From: Alectoria sarmentosa
Lineage: Eukaryota > Ascomycota > Lecanoromycetes > Lecanorales > Parmeliaceae
NCBI GenBank assembly: GCA_009733775.1
Contig: WOGZ01000054.1
Coordinates: forward strand, 1-64,000
DNA length: 64,000 bases
Reading direction: 5' to 3'
A program made the position numbers and the translations under genes. A model generated the notes under the pieces. That model saw only the letters and a program-made list of their open reading frames with translations, ran no database searches and had not been told where the DNA came from. Below are positions 11,585-23,489 of the stretch, one piece after another; the stretch's first letter is position 1, and every line of letters starts with the position of its first letter.

Positions 11585-11760
11585 AATATGTTATAAAAAA
11601 GTTGATTAATAAGCGTTAGCGTCGTTACGAAATGAGAAAATCGATAATTAAATATCTTATATAATGATTAAGATGAGAATTAAAATTCGATTAATAATAT
11701 GAAAATGATTTATTGAAAAATGTAAAAGATTTAATCGATGAATATAAAAAAATTCACACA
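11585..11760 (+). pseudogene. Chromodomain at the gypsy integrase C-terminus
   Basis: The frame reads KKLINKR-RRYEMRKSIIKYLI then stops at the expected Trp positions, LKFD, NDLLKNVKDLIDEYKK. This matches the chromodomain pattern 'I...R.RR..RG....YLVKW.G....ENTWE....L.NA..LI.EY'. Chromodomains of chromoviruses direct integration to methylated-histone heterochromatin. Two aromatic cage positions appear lost to mutation. It closes the pol polyprotein. Confidence 0.8.
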
Positions 11761-11779
11761 CTCGAATAATAAATTTCAA

Positions 11780-14503
11780 AATGTGATTAATTAAAAAAAA
11801 ATGTTAAATTTATGATCGTTTTAATTAACATATTTTTATAATAACGTATAAAATGTGATAAATTCAAAAAGATCGTTAATGTTTTTAATGTTAATCATGA
11901 TAATTTTTAATCGTGATTGATATGCCCGTTTATGCAAAATGAAAACGTTAAATTATCGTTTTAAAACGTTAAAACAAATGCTTATCATTTGATTATGAGT
12001 ATATTTATTAAAAATGAATTTATGATTAATTAACGCGATAGATAATCGCATTAAGGCGAAAATAAGATTTAACGCGAAATTTTATATTATCAATTTATTT
12101 TTTTAATATCAAATATTTCGTGATTGTTATTTATTTAATCATTTTTGCTTAATGATCGTCTTATTTATTAATTTAATTATGATAAACTTTATTAACATTA
12201 ATAAAAAATTGATTAAATCGAAAAAGCAAAAAAAAAAATTATTCATTATATAATTTATTGAAAAAATTATCAAATTAATGATTATTTTAATTAATAATAT
12301 TCGAAATATAACGAATAATAATATCGTTTTAAAATTAATGTCGAAAAAGCATTTAATAATGAATGAAAAAAGATATTAAACGTGAAAGTTAAAAAATTGA
12401 AATTATCGTAAAAAAGCATACGTGTGATTATAAGGTCTTATTTTCGTCGATTTAAAAAAAAAATATTTCATTAATATTAAATTGATTTATGAAAAAACTT
12501 AAATTCAAAAATATAAAGAATTATTCTTTTATCGAGACATTATTATTTGATTTTTTTATTTATAAGATAATAAAAACGCAAATCTCGCAGCGAAAAAGAA
12601 ATAAGCGATAATTAAAAATCTTTTAAATAATTAAACATATTATTATGAATAAAATGAATATGAATTCGATAATAAATGAATTTAAACGCGATAAAAATAA
12701 GGACATTATATATATATAATCATATCGTTTATATAACGATAAGAGAATTAAATAAATGAAATTAATTAATTCGAATCTTTAAAAGATCGAAAAAAAGATA
12801 AAATTTTATAAATTTAAAAAAAAACAATTTTGTTTCATTTATAAAAAGAAAACATTTTGTTATTTATGTATAACGAATAACGATTTATATATATCATCAC
12901 TTTTATAATTTGCGTTGACAAAACAAATTTTTATTAAACGTTTTAATTTAATCGTTGATTAAATAAACGAATCTTTGAATCGCTTATTATTATTATCGAT
13001 TTCGACGTTTTTTAATAAATTTTCGATTTTAATTATTTTTATCGAATCGATTTTTATTTTATTATTAATTAAGACGAAATTTCGTTTTATTAATGAAATC
13101 GCGTTAATAATTATGATGAGAGACATATTAAACGTTATATAAAGATTAAAAAACTTATGAAATTAATTTAAATCATTTTCGTTGAAGGTTATATCGTTAA
13201 AATTTACGATTTTGATAAAGCAATTATTTAAAATAACGTTAATAAATATTCAAATTAAGATTAAAGACAAATTAACGTCTTTGATAAAAAAAATGAGAAA
13301 AACGAAGATAATAATTAATGTTATTATTTTTTCGATAATCAAATATATCGAATTTAATGATATAATGATATAAAAATTGATTATTATTAATAAGCATATT
13401 TATGTAATCTTAAATCAAAACGTTAATTTGAATAAATTATTAAATGAAACATAATTGTAAACTTATAAAAATAAGTTCGAGATTTTTAAAAACGTTTTAT
13501 GAGTATATATAAAAATAATTAATGATGTTGCGATTAAAAACGCGAATAATGATAATGTTATTAAAAATCAAATCATCGAGATTTTCGTCAAAAAAAAGCT
13601 TTTTGATTTATCGAAAATTTTTAAATTTGATTTTTATTTCGTATATTGATATATTATATCATAATTTTTCGCGAATTTTGATATCGAGGATAATTGAATG
13701 AAAGCGATTTATGTTAAATATGAAAAAATCGATCTTATTAAAAAGGATCGGATTAAGGTTTATAAAAAAAAATGTTCGATGATGAGATCAAAGTCGAATT
13801 TTAAAAATTTTACGTTTATTATAAATTTGATAAAGCATTCGTAATTAATATAATTAAAATCAAAAAATTATACGCGTTTATAACAAATCTTGATTGATAA
13901 AATAATATTTTATATATATTGATGAAACATAAACGTATAATCGACGTTGATAAATAAATCAATTTAAATGTGAATTAATATAATAAGATTAATTACGCAT
14001 TATCAAAGCGTGTTGAACGATTTCGTCAATCAATGTTAAAAATGAAAAAGGATAACGCGACAATTGAGCGACGTTATGAATTCAACGTTATATCGCATCG
14101 TTTGATAATTGAGAAACGTATTAACATTATTAATAATGATAAAAACGATGATAATAACGATCAAAAAACATATAAATTCAATTCTCGAAAGAGAAAAAAT
14201 AAGATTAAAAATAATTTACGTAAATAATTTATATATTTGTTAAAAAAAAAGATCATTAAGACGAATATTCGCGTTGAAATAAATATCGTTATTGAATCGA
14301 TTATCGTATTCGATGTAAAAGTTATTTTTAAACGACGTAAGATTTTAGAGAAAGATAACGCGAAGGTTATAATGAGATATAACGATAAGATTAACTCAAT
14401 CGATTTAAAATTATATGTTAATTTAATTTATTATGTCATCGATTCAATTTCATCTCGTCGACGATTTAAGTATTTTCGAATTTTTATTCAATTTTTGTTT
14501 TGA
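11780..14503 (+). pseudogene. Unidentified RIP-mutated coding-like tract
   Basis: I do not recognise this product. The plus strand stays readable over about 2.7 kb with stops mainly at presumed Gln/Arg/Trp codons. Early on (about 11,930) there is ICPFMQNENVKLSF, possibly the start of a zinc-binding motif. Around 12,840 there is FCFIYKKKTFCYLC with possible Cys pairs. The open pieces at 13,182-13,373, 14,033-14,227 and 14,237-14,503 are Asn/Asp/Arg/Lys-rich, like a disordered acidic or basic tail. It follows the gypsy chromodomain by only a few tens of bases, so it could be a second ORF of that element or the 3' part of another transposon. Confidence 0.4.
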
Positions 14504-14671
14504 AAATGAGTCTCTTTTTGAATTATAACTTTTTTTTAAATTAAAATTTTCAATCTTTAATCGAATAAGTCAGATTAATCAAATTGAATTCGATTAAAAA
14601 TATGAATATTTAATGAAAAAGCTTTTTTCGGCGCTCGATATTATTATTAATAAATCAAAATGTGATCGCTC

Positions 14672-14812
14672 ATTACGTCGTTATTCGTTTATATTTATTT
14701 ATATTTACGCTTATAAATTATAAGCGCAAATTTAATTAAATAAAGATCGTCGAATAATTTGAAATTATCAAATTGTTAAATTCATTGCGTCGTTATTCGT
14801 TTACATTTACAT
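14672..14812. repeat. Direct repeat pair, ATT(A/G)CGTCGTTATTCGTTTA
   Basis: Two nearly identical blocks of about 27 bp start at 14,672 and 14,784 (112 bp apart). They differ only by transitions. They lie in non-coding sequence past the unidentified tract and may belong to an LTR or subterminal region. Confidence 0.7.
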
Positions 14813-14952
14813 TATTAATGAATATCGATATAAATGATAATATAAAGAATGTCTTTGATTTCGAATCTCAAAAAGTCGCGAACGTTAATAAATTAATGAT
14901 CTTTGATGAGATCATTTGAGGGTTATTAAATAAAAGATTTCGAACATAATTA

Positions 14953-15060
14953 AGCACGTAAACATTATAAAAATAATAAATAATTATCAAAGCACGCAAG
15001 CATTATAAAGATAATAAATAATTATCATTTTTCGTCGAAAAGCATTATAAGGGCATGATA
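14953..15060. repeat. Tandem repeat, 38-bp unit
   Basis: The unit AGCACG(T/C)AA(A/G)CATTATAAA plus AATAATAAATAATTATCA starts at 14,953 and again at 14,991, followed by a partial third copy (AAGCATTATAAGGGC) near 15,037. Differences are mostly transitions. Confidence 0.75.
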
Positions 15061-15218
15061 TATTATTTGTTATTCGTTAATTATCAAGAGAATCATTATG
15101 TTATTATGTTATTAAGTTTATTATATTTATTTAATAAACGATATCTTATCAAATTCATGATTTGATAAAAAGTTAATAAATAATCAATTTTAATAAAAGA
15201 ATCGATCAATTTATAATT

Positions 15219-15521
15219 AGAAAATAGAAAACAGCTACATCATTATACCAGCGCCATTAGAAATCGAACCTCAATACCATTAAATACCATCAGCAAACAC
15301 GACCACAATCATAAGCGTCCGCCTCGAACGATAAGTCAATCAATGAATATTTCGCTTCGCAGTACGTCGCTCAGCACGAAATTCGAATCAACGATTATTC
15401 CCGATTAAGAACTTTAAAGCTTGTGATTAATGGCGCTGTCAGAAAATAGAAAACAGTTACATCATTGTACCAACGCCATTAGAAATCGAACCTCAATACC
15501 ATTAAATACCACCAGCAAACA
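15219..15521. repeat. 81-bp direct repeat, lightly mutated, 222 bp apart
   Basis: The segment 15,219-15,299 recurs at 15,441-15,521 with only a handful of differences, all transitions. Both begin AGAAAATAGAAAACAG and end CAGCAAACA. The 140 bp between them is also comparatively GC-rich. The second copy is preceded by TGGCGCTGTC at 15,430, which resembles the TGG-starting primer site of many LTR elements. The ORF at 15,430-15,633 starts within it but shows no family motif. It may be the boundary of a younger or less mutated LTR element. Confidence 0.75.
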
Positions 15522-16332
15522 TAATTATTCAAAATATGACCTTTTTGATATATCACATTGTCGACATTATTGTGTCGTTAATTATGAGTATATCGCTTAT
15601 TATGAGCTTAATAAGCACCTCATAATCAATTAATCGTATTTTCAATAACACATTACTTTTATTTATACGATTTTCATTTATCATTATCTTATTTTATAAA
15701 AGATTTTTTATTTATTATCTTATCACTTGTTTACGAAAAATTTTATTTATTTATTCACACGTTTAAGTTTGTCAAAATCTTTTCGCAAATATATTTAATC
15801 AAATTTAAGAAATATAAAATAAAATATTTATATGACGTCAATTCGATATTTTTCGTTAAAATTGTGATTTCACGATTATGAATGAAATAATGAATTTCTT
15901 TGAAAGTATTCAATTCAAATTTTATTTCGATACGTATATAAACAAATATATATATTTTCAATAGACAATAATCATAAAATCTAAAAATTTTAAAAATAAA
16001 TAATCAAAATTAAATTAAATTGAGCGTCGTTTTATTGTTAAAGAGAGATTTAAATTTAATAAATTTTTCAACATTATGATTAATCGAAGCTTTTAAAACA
16101 TAATAAATTATTAAATTTATATATTATATTAAATTCGATAAATTAATATCAAAAGCGTTTAAAGAATTTTTTATAATAAAAAATTCGATGAATTTGAAAT
16201 CAATAATCGGATTTGAATTTTAATGAAATATTTTGAACACATTAAAATTTTTATGAAAAGTTTTAAAAAATCAAAAACGATAATAATTTCAATTATTTTT
16301 ATATTTATAACTTTATCTTCATTTATAATTTT

Positions 16333-16476
16333 ATCAAAAACTTTAAATACGATTTTATCATAAGTTTCAAATATGATTTTATTAAAAGTTTCAAATATCA
16401 TTTTATTAAAAGTTTCAAATATAATTTTGTTAAAATTTTCAAATATCATTTTATCAAAAGTTTCGAACATGATAAT
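16333..16476. repeat. 24-bp minisatellite, 6 units
   Basis: Units start at 16,333, 16,357, 16,381, 16,405, 16,429 and 16,453, with consensus ATTAAAAGTTTCAAATATCA plus TTTT. The period is a multiple of three, and on the minus strand it translates as an 8-residue repeat (FETFNKMI, FETFNKII and variants) inside the 16,171-16,470 ORF. It could be a relic of a repetitive protein, but no flanking domain supports a gene. Confidence 0.85.
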
Positions 16477-19459
16477 TTCGAATTCTTTCGTAAACGTTTA
16501 ATCTTTTATTATTAAATTATTAATGTTTAATTTCAAAAACGATATCTTTAGAAAAAATATCGTAAATTTAAAATTTATAAAATTAAAAAATGAATTTGAA
16601 CGCATCGAGCGCGTAAAAACAATTATATTTTATATCAAAAATCTCAAATTCGATCTCGATAATGAAAAACGATTTCATTTAAAAAATTTCAAATTTTCAA
16701 ATGATGATGATTTTTTTTTTATCATTCATTAATGCGTAACGATTTATAAAATTTAATTAATTTGTTATATTTGATATCAAATTTGGCTTTTAAAAAGCGT
16801 GATTAATCGATATATTTATTTAAATAAAAAATAATGCGTTTACATTATAAAGAAGCACATTAAATATAAAAATTTTGAATTATATAATAAATATAAAGTC
16901 GTAAAGATAAATAAAGCAAATAATTATAAATTTGAAAAAGAATTTAATTGTTTATAAATCATATATTGAGATTTTTAAAAAAGAGTTCGATGAGCAATAA
17001 AAATAATTGAATAATATAAATTATTAAAGAGATAACCTTAAATAAACATATCGCATATTTAAGATTTTATGAAAAAAAAAGAATACGATTTTTCAAATGT
17101 TTAAAATGTTTTTGTCTCAATAATTTATTTATTAACAAATATTTGATATATATGTTTTTTATGATTTTTTGAAAGATTTTTTGATTCGAAAATGCATTAT
17201 TAGCGATGTCGTCGAATTTGAAAAGATTTGATTTATAACAAACTTTTTATTATTCGTAAATTTTATTTTATTTTAATGTTTTCTTTTACGGAAAGTTTTT
17301 GCGTTATATTATTATGAAAGTTTTTTGTGAAAATCTTCTGCGGAAGCTTTTTGTAAAGGTTTTATATATTCGATAATATCGAAATCTTTTATTAATAAGT
17401 TTTTTAATTATGTATGCAATGACGCATCGATAAAAACATCATTAATGTGAAATCAATTTTAATCTTAATGTCAAAAAATTTCATAATTTAATAAATTCGA
17501 AATATTAAATAAATCGTTTTAAAAATATTTATTATATGAAAATATTATGATGATTAATAAAGAACATAATTTATTGCGAGCGAGAAAATGATTTAAAATA
17601 AATTATATAAAAAATATCATTTTTTCGATCAGCGTGTTTAATCGTTTATCACATTTATTATAAACAATTATTCGATTTGAGCGAAAAGATATAAATTCAA
17701 AATTTAACGCAAGTTTCTCACGTATAAAATATATATATTCAAAATTAAAATAAATGAGATTGAAAACATGTGTTATTTTTAAATGAAATAACGTTTTAAA
17801 TAAATGTTTTAACATTATAATATGTGATGAAAGATATATAATAAAAACATTGAATGCAAATTTTTTTTTAAATATTAAATAATTAAAAATTAATATACAT
17901 TATTTTATCATAATTATTTTAATGTTTAATGATATCGACGATTTTAAAAAATATATTTCGTTTATCGAATTTCGCGAAAACAAGTTTTGATAAAATCACG
18001 AGTCGTTTGAGAAAATGAATTTTGAAAAAAACGCGAATTTATTCGATTTTTCAAATGATTATTCAATAATAAAATTATAATTAATTTAAATTATTGTAAA
18101 AGATTAAATATTTGCATTGCGAATAAATTTAAATATTAAAAAAGTTCGTTTAATAAAGTTTTGAAAACGCATTTTTTTTCGTCGAACTTTTTTAAATAAA
18201 ATTTCTTTTCATAATGAAAAGAAAATTGATTCGTCGTTTTTTAAGATTCAAATAATAAATGTAAATTGCACGCATATAATTCGTGAAAAAAAGTTTTATA
18301 AACATTAAGAAAATGTTTTCATTAATAAATTATTTATAAATAAATAAGATTAAATAAAATTCAAATAATTTTTACTCATTTATCGATAATTATTATTATT
18401 ATTTATATTAATCGATTTATTTAATTTTGATAAACACTTTAATTTCAAGATTCAAAACATTAAAAACATTTTATAAAAAAAGAATTTTTTTTGAAAATGA
18501 TTTTGAGAAACATTTTTTCAAATTAATATCGAGAAGTTAAATGAATTATTTATAATTATATGTTATAAGGCGTTCAAATTGCGTGCGTTTTTGCGTAATA
18601 TTCGAAATTAAATAAATATCCTTTGCAAAAGACTTTTTTCATTTTTTTATTTATTTTTTATAAAAGGTTTTTTTTTTCGCTCTCTTATTTATTTTTTGCG
18701 AAAAACTTTTATAAAAATCTTTTCAAAAATCTTTCACAAATTTTCTTTTATTGCTTTATAAAACTTTTCGTAAAGATTAATTATATATATATAAATTATT
18801 CGAAATCGTAAGAAGGTTATTGTGTTTTATTAAATGTTCATAATGATTATGTTTCTTTACGCAATCTTTCGATTATTAAACATTATAATTATGATTTTAA
18901 TTATATATTAAATTTTTGAAAAACGCGATCACGTCGTGAACATTTTTAATGAATCAATTAATAATTTTATAATTTTTTTAATAATCTATGCAATCGAAAT
19001 AATAAATTTAAATTTTCAAAAAAATTATCATAAAATTTATATAATCGAATTCGTTATGAATTTAAATATAAAAGTTCAAAATGTGAAACGTGCTCGACGT
19101 TTGAAAAATTCAAATTTTATTATTTATATATATTAATATTATGTGAAAAATATCTTCGATAATAAATAAATTGAATGAAATATAAAAAAAATTATATCAT
19201 AAATGATAGCGGAATTAAATCGTTAAATTTTTAATGATAATGATGAAAATGCGAATGAGACGATCGATTTTGATCTCGGAAATTAAATAATTATCGATGA
19301 AAAATTCATTAAAGTCTTCGAAACGGATTTAAAAAATAAAAAATTTAAATATGTTTTGATATTATATGAAATGTTGAAATATATTTTTATACAAATTAAG
19401 GGAAAGCATATCGTGTTTTAAAAATAAATATTAAACAAATAAAGTGCGCTGTAAAAGGC

Positions 19460-19590
19460 TTTTTATATTAATTTTGATAAATAAGTTTATTATTATTTCG
19501 AAGTCTTTCGCAACAAGTTTTATAAATAGATTTATTATTATTTCGAAATTTTTCGTAACGAGTTTTATGTTAATATCGAAGCAAAAAGCA
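19460..19590. repeat. Imperfect duplication of about 60 bp
   Basis: Within the plus-strand frame 19,444-19,674 the segment NKFIIISKSFATSFI is followed by NRFIIISKFFVTSFM, reflecting a duplicated unit with transitions. No protein family is recognised. Confidence 0.6.
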
Positions 19591-20309
19591 AGTTTTTATA
19601 TTTTTTTATTTTCTTTAAAGCGCGCATTATCATTTTTTAATTTGAAGCTTTTTGCAAAACGTAGTTTTAAATAAGAAGTTTTGATATCATTTGAGATACA
19701 ACCCTTGATAATATTTTTCATTTTTTATTTTCAATATAAAAATGCATCATTATGAAGTTTTGTGTAATCGATTTTTTTTTTGTTTATTGATGAAAGGAGA
19801 ATGTTAACGTGTTTATATTTGTAGAAAACCTTTTATAAAATTTCAATTTGACGATAATAAGGCATTATATATAAATAAAATCAATCAAAACACAAATAAA
19901 ATGTATGTTTTCGAATCATTTATGTATTCTTTAATTTATGATATTGCGTATTTATTTTATTTAATACGAATCGCACCTTTTTATTTAAAATTATGATAAT
20001 CATTATTTATTTATTTTTGATTATAATCAAATTTCGATTCGCATTATAACTTTTTGATTTCGAAAAATAAATCGATTATGAGTTTTAATATGAAATATAG
20101 ATGATGAGCATGAAGATTCAAAAGATGAGTTTGAAAATGATGATTTTATAACGTTTAATCGATTAATTTTGTTTATAAACATTTAATAATAAAACTTTTT
20201 TTTTTATAATACGAGTTTTATAAACATTTCGTCTTTAATTATATATGAAGTTACGAAATCTTTTAACGATAAGTGTTTTTATATAACGAAAAAACAATAA
20301 TGATTTTTT

Positions 20310-20460
20310 AATGAGAGTATAACATTTTCAAATATGAATAAATAAAAGTAGTTTGATGAGGATATAAATATGATATTTTCAAATATAAATAAATAAAAAT
20401 AATTTGTTGCGGATATAAATATGACATTTTCAAATATGATTAAATAAAAATAATTTATTT
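20310..20460. repeat. 51-bp tandem repeat, 3 units
   Basis: The phrase A(C/T)ATTTTCAAATAT recurs at about 20,322, 20,373 and 20,424, each followed by AAATAAAA(A/G)TA and a GGATATAAATATGA spacer. The units differ chiefly by transitions. Confidence 0.8.
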
Positions 20461-22269
20461 ATGTTGAGAAATTAAATATGAAAAATAATGAAGATAAAGA
20501 TTTATTTATTATAGATTATTTACGTTTATAATGTTAATGTTTAATTATGTTTTAAATTGTTAACGAGATCGTTATTATATTTCGAAAATTATAATTATTA
20601 ACATTTCTCAATTATTTTGAAAATTTAAAATTTTTTAATAATATTAATGAGAAAAATCTATTATCATTTTTCGCGTTATCGTTATTATTATAAAATAATT
20701 ATTTTGAATCGAAAAAAAGTTCAAAGGCATCGTTAATGATTTCATAAATAACATTTTCGTCAACGTTTTTTTACGAAATAATTATGCAATTAAACATCAA
20801 AAATGTCTTTTTATCGTTTTTACATTTGACGTTAAAATTATAATTTGAGAAATTTAAATGTTTGAAAATCGATTATGTATGATTAAAAGAGGTTTTATAA
20901 TTGCAAAAACTTTTCGTAAAAAAAGTGAATGTTGATATAATAAAAAAGAATAAGATTTTAAATTCGATATAAATTTTATTGATGAAATTTAACACATTAA
21001 AACGACAAATTCGTTGATATATATCGTTATTATAATTAATATGAAAATCATTAATAATCATTATTAAGAAATAATCATCGTTTTTTTAAAGAGAAAAGAG
21101 AATGAAACGTTATAAAATTAAACGCTTATTATAATAATATTGATATAATTTTATTAATCTTATGCGCATCATATTATCAATTACGCGATTACGCGAAAAG
21201 ATGTTTTTCGATATAATTTAATATGTGAATAAGTTTATAAAACTTTAAGAGTCAAATGCATGAAACTCATTTATCAAAATTATTTTTAAAAACGTTTATT
21301 ATATAAACGCGAATGTTTTTATTATTTTAAAAGATTTGATACGTATTCGTTTTTTTATTTTTAATTTAAATCGTGTGATTTTTATTGAACGCGATTATCG
21401 AATAAATGTAATAATAATTGAAAATATAATTATAATAATATAAATAATTGTAAAATAACGACATATATAATTTATATTATATGATTTTGATTTAAATGAA
21501 AATGATTTATATAAATTTTTTTTATTTGAGAATCTTTTTTTCGAATTGAAAAATATTGATTAATATGTTGAGATTTATTTTAATCGCGAGTTTAAAAACG
21601 ATGAAAATAAGATTATTTATTTTAATAATCGATTTTATATCAAAAGAATCTTGAATTTATAATTAAATAATGTTCGATTTTTATGTCAATTATATTCAAT
21701 TCGCGAAGAATTAAAAATATAATGCTTTGATCATTAAAATTTCGAACTTTTTATTATTATTTTTTATATATCTTTATTTTATTTTTTATTTATTAATGAT
21801 TTCGAAATATATAAAAATATGTATCGAGTTTTGAAAGCTTTTTATTTGATATCAATTTGTTTAAATTATAATAAACGCAAAAAGTTTGTGAATGTGTTCA
21901 TTTTTTTATTAAATTTATATAATATAAAGTTTAATAATGTGATGAAAATCTTTTATAAATTTATTTAAAAATTGAATCGTGATATGAAGATGAAAACTGT
22001 TAAAAAAGATAATATGATAATAATGTGAATTTTTAATATAATCTTTTTCGAGAATATGTTTTAATAAATTAATAATGAAAATTTTATGTGATATAATGTT
22101 AAAATGAATTATAAAATATGTTTTTGTTTTAAAAAAAAGCGAGAAAATTTGAAATATAACATTAAAATTAATGATAAATATTATGAATAAATATTATGAA
22201 AAAATATTAAGATATAAGAAGTACGTCGAGGATTTGAAAAATATAATAAAATTTAGGACATTTTTTCGA

Positions 22270-23480
22270 AATAAAAGAATATAATTGAAATCTTCACTTT
22301 CTTAAAGAGCCCCTTACGTGAATAAATGCCTTGTTGACAATTAGTTATCTAAGTGCTTACAGAAACTCTTTTTCAACAAATTCGTAACATTGTTTAAATT
22401 TTTCAACAATATGATGACAGAGATGCAATTTAAACATGCTGTTACATGTAATAAACTGTTATTTAATTTTTAATCGTATAATCATATTATACGTATTTAA
22501 ATGTCAAAAATCAGTTGACAATGCTTCAACAAGTTGTTAATAAAGCATCAACAATTTATCGTTATCGAGTTATCTTTCTTTCATGATGCTTTATATTGTC
22601 ATCGCATCATCATTTATATGATTTCTTTTATATATCATAATTAAGTTAACTCATTTTACGATGTAGATGTTGTTAATCAACGATCAAATATCGTGTATTT
22701 TATCGAACTTATTGATGCGATGTCACGTCATTTAACCTTCACTTTGTATCATTTATTGTTAATGACAGATTCATCACCGCGAAGCATACGTTTCCTTTTT
22801 GAATCGTTTTATCTTATTTTATTTTGTTATTTTATCAATCATGAGCAACGTCATCAGCCTTATTTATAAATCGCGTTTTAGACAAGTTTTTAACACGATT
22901 TAATTGTTTATCACGTAATAATTGTAAACGATAATTCAGTTTATTAATTACGTTGTAAGTCTTGCTTATAAATCGCGCTCTGAGCAAGTTTTTAATACGA
23001 TTCAATTATTTATCGCGTAATAATTGCAAGTCATAATTCGTGCTCGATGTCGCGATTTTTTTTTCACGAAAGAATGTTTAAAAATAGATTATTAAAGTAG
23101 TTTTCATTATCATATTTATAATGTCGAATTGCTTTTAAAGATTAATTTTATTTTCGCTTTTCTTCTTTTTATCTTTTTCTCATCGTTATATTAAATGTTT
23201 CGAACGTCTTTATAATCTTTCAACGCTTTGTTTATTTGAAAATATGTTACATTTCGTCGTAACATTGTTCGTTGCATATTATAAACGCGAACGTTATACG
23301 TATAAATCTTTTTTGACATTGCATTTTCAGCATCTCAAATAAAATCACGTTTTTTAATTTTGTGTCGCTGTTTTATTATTAGAATCGCGATTTTATGATC
23401 TTAATATCAATTATGTTAAATGTGTACAAATCGCATCATTTGATGATAGCGCAAATTCAAAAACGTTATATTTTGTTTTT
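22270..23480. other. Less mutated non-coding island
   Basis: GC content and sequence complexity rise visibly compared with both flanks, and transitions between its internal repeats are few. It opens near 22,331 with TGTTGACAATTAGTTATCT, which resembles the start of family A's LTR (TGTTGAAATGTGTTAGTTATCT), and contains several CAACAA/TTGTTGA motifs up to 22,560. No ORF of interest was found. It could be a solo LTR cluster or single-copy intergenic DNA. Confidence 0.5.
22859..23040. repeat. Tandem duplication, 102-bp period
   Basis: About 80 bp starting CTTATTTATAAATCGCG at 22,859 recurs at 22,961 as CTTGCTTATAAATCGCG, both ending near CATAATTC / GATAATTC. Differences are transitions plus a few others. 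No hairpin or tRNA-like fold was apparent. Confidence 0.8.
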
Positions 23481-23489
23481 TTTGAAGCG

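Larger units (their letters stand above)
6650..11765 (+). mobile_element. Ty3/gypsy chromovirus, RIP-degraded
   Basis: The plus strand holds, in order, a Gag-like region with a C-x2-C zinc finger, aspartic protease, reverse transcriptase, RNase H, integrase and a C-terminal chromodomain. RT before integrase defines the gypsy order, and the chromodomain places it among chromoviruses. The phrases fit a family common in filamentous ascomycetes, with a zinc finger just before protease. I found no flanking LTR pair. Family A's LTR begins about 70 bp upstream, so the gypsy may have been cut at its 5' end by that insertion; the 3' side passes into an unidentified coding-like tract. Confidence 0.88.
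15560..22260. other. AT-rich RIP-degraded DNA, no identifiable gene
   Basis: Apart from the minisatellites listed separately, nothing could be assigned. Short ORFs (15,755-15,961, 16,523-16,732, 17,603-17,815, 18,623-18,811, 18,936-19,136, 19,444-19,674, 20,873-21,061) show no conserved motif. Several stretches between 17,290 and 19,680 repeat a loose theme around TTTTTGTGAAAATCTT / AAAGGTTTTAT on the plus strand, giving Phe/Lys-rich translations. Confidence 0.6.

Noticed and set aside
22859..23040. tRNA or Pol III gene pair in the TATAAATCGCG repeats
   Set aside because: No cloverleaf or A/B-box pair could be laid out.
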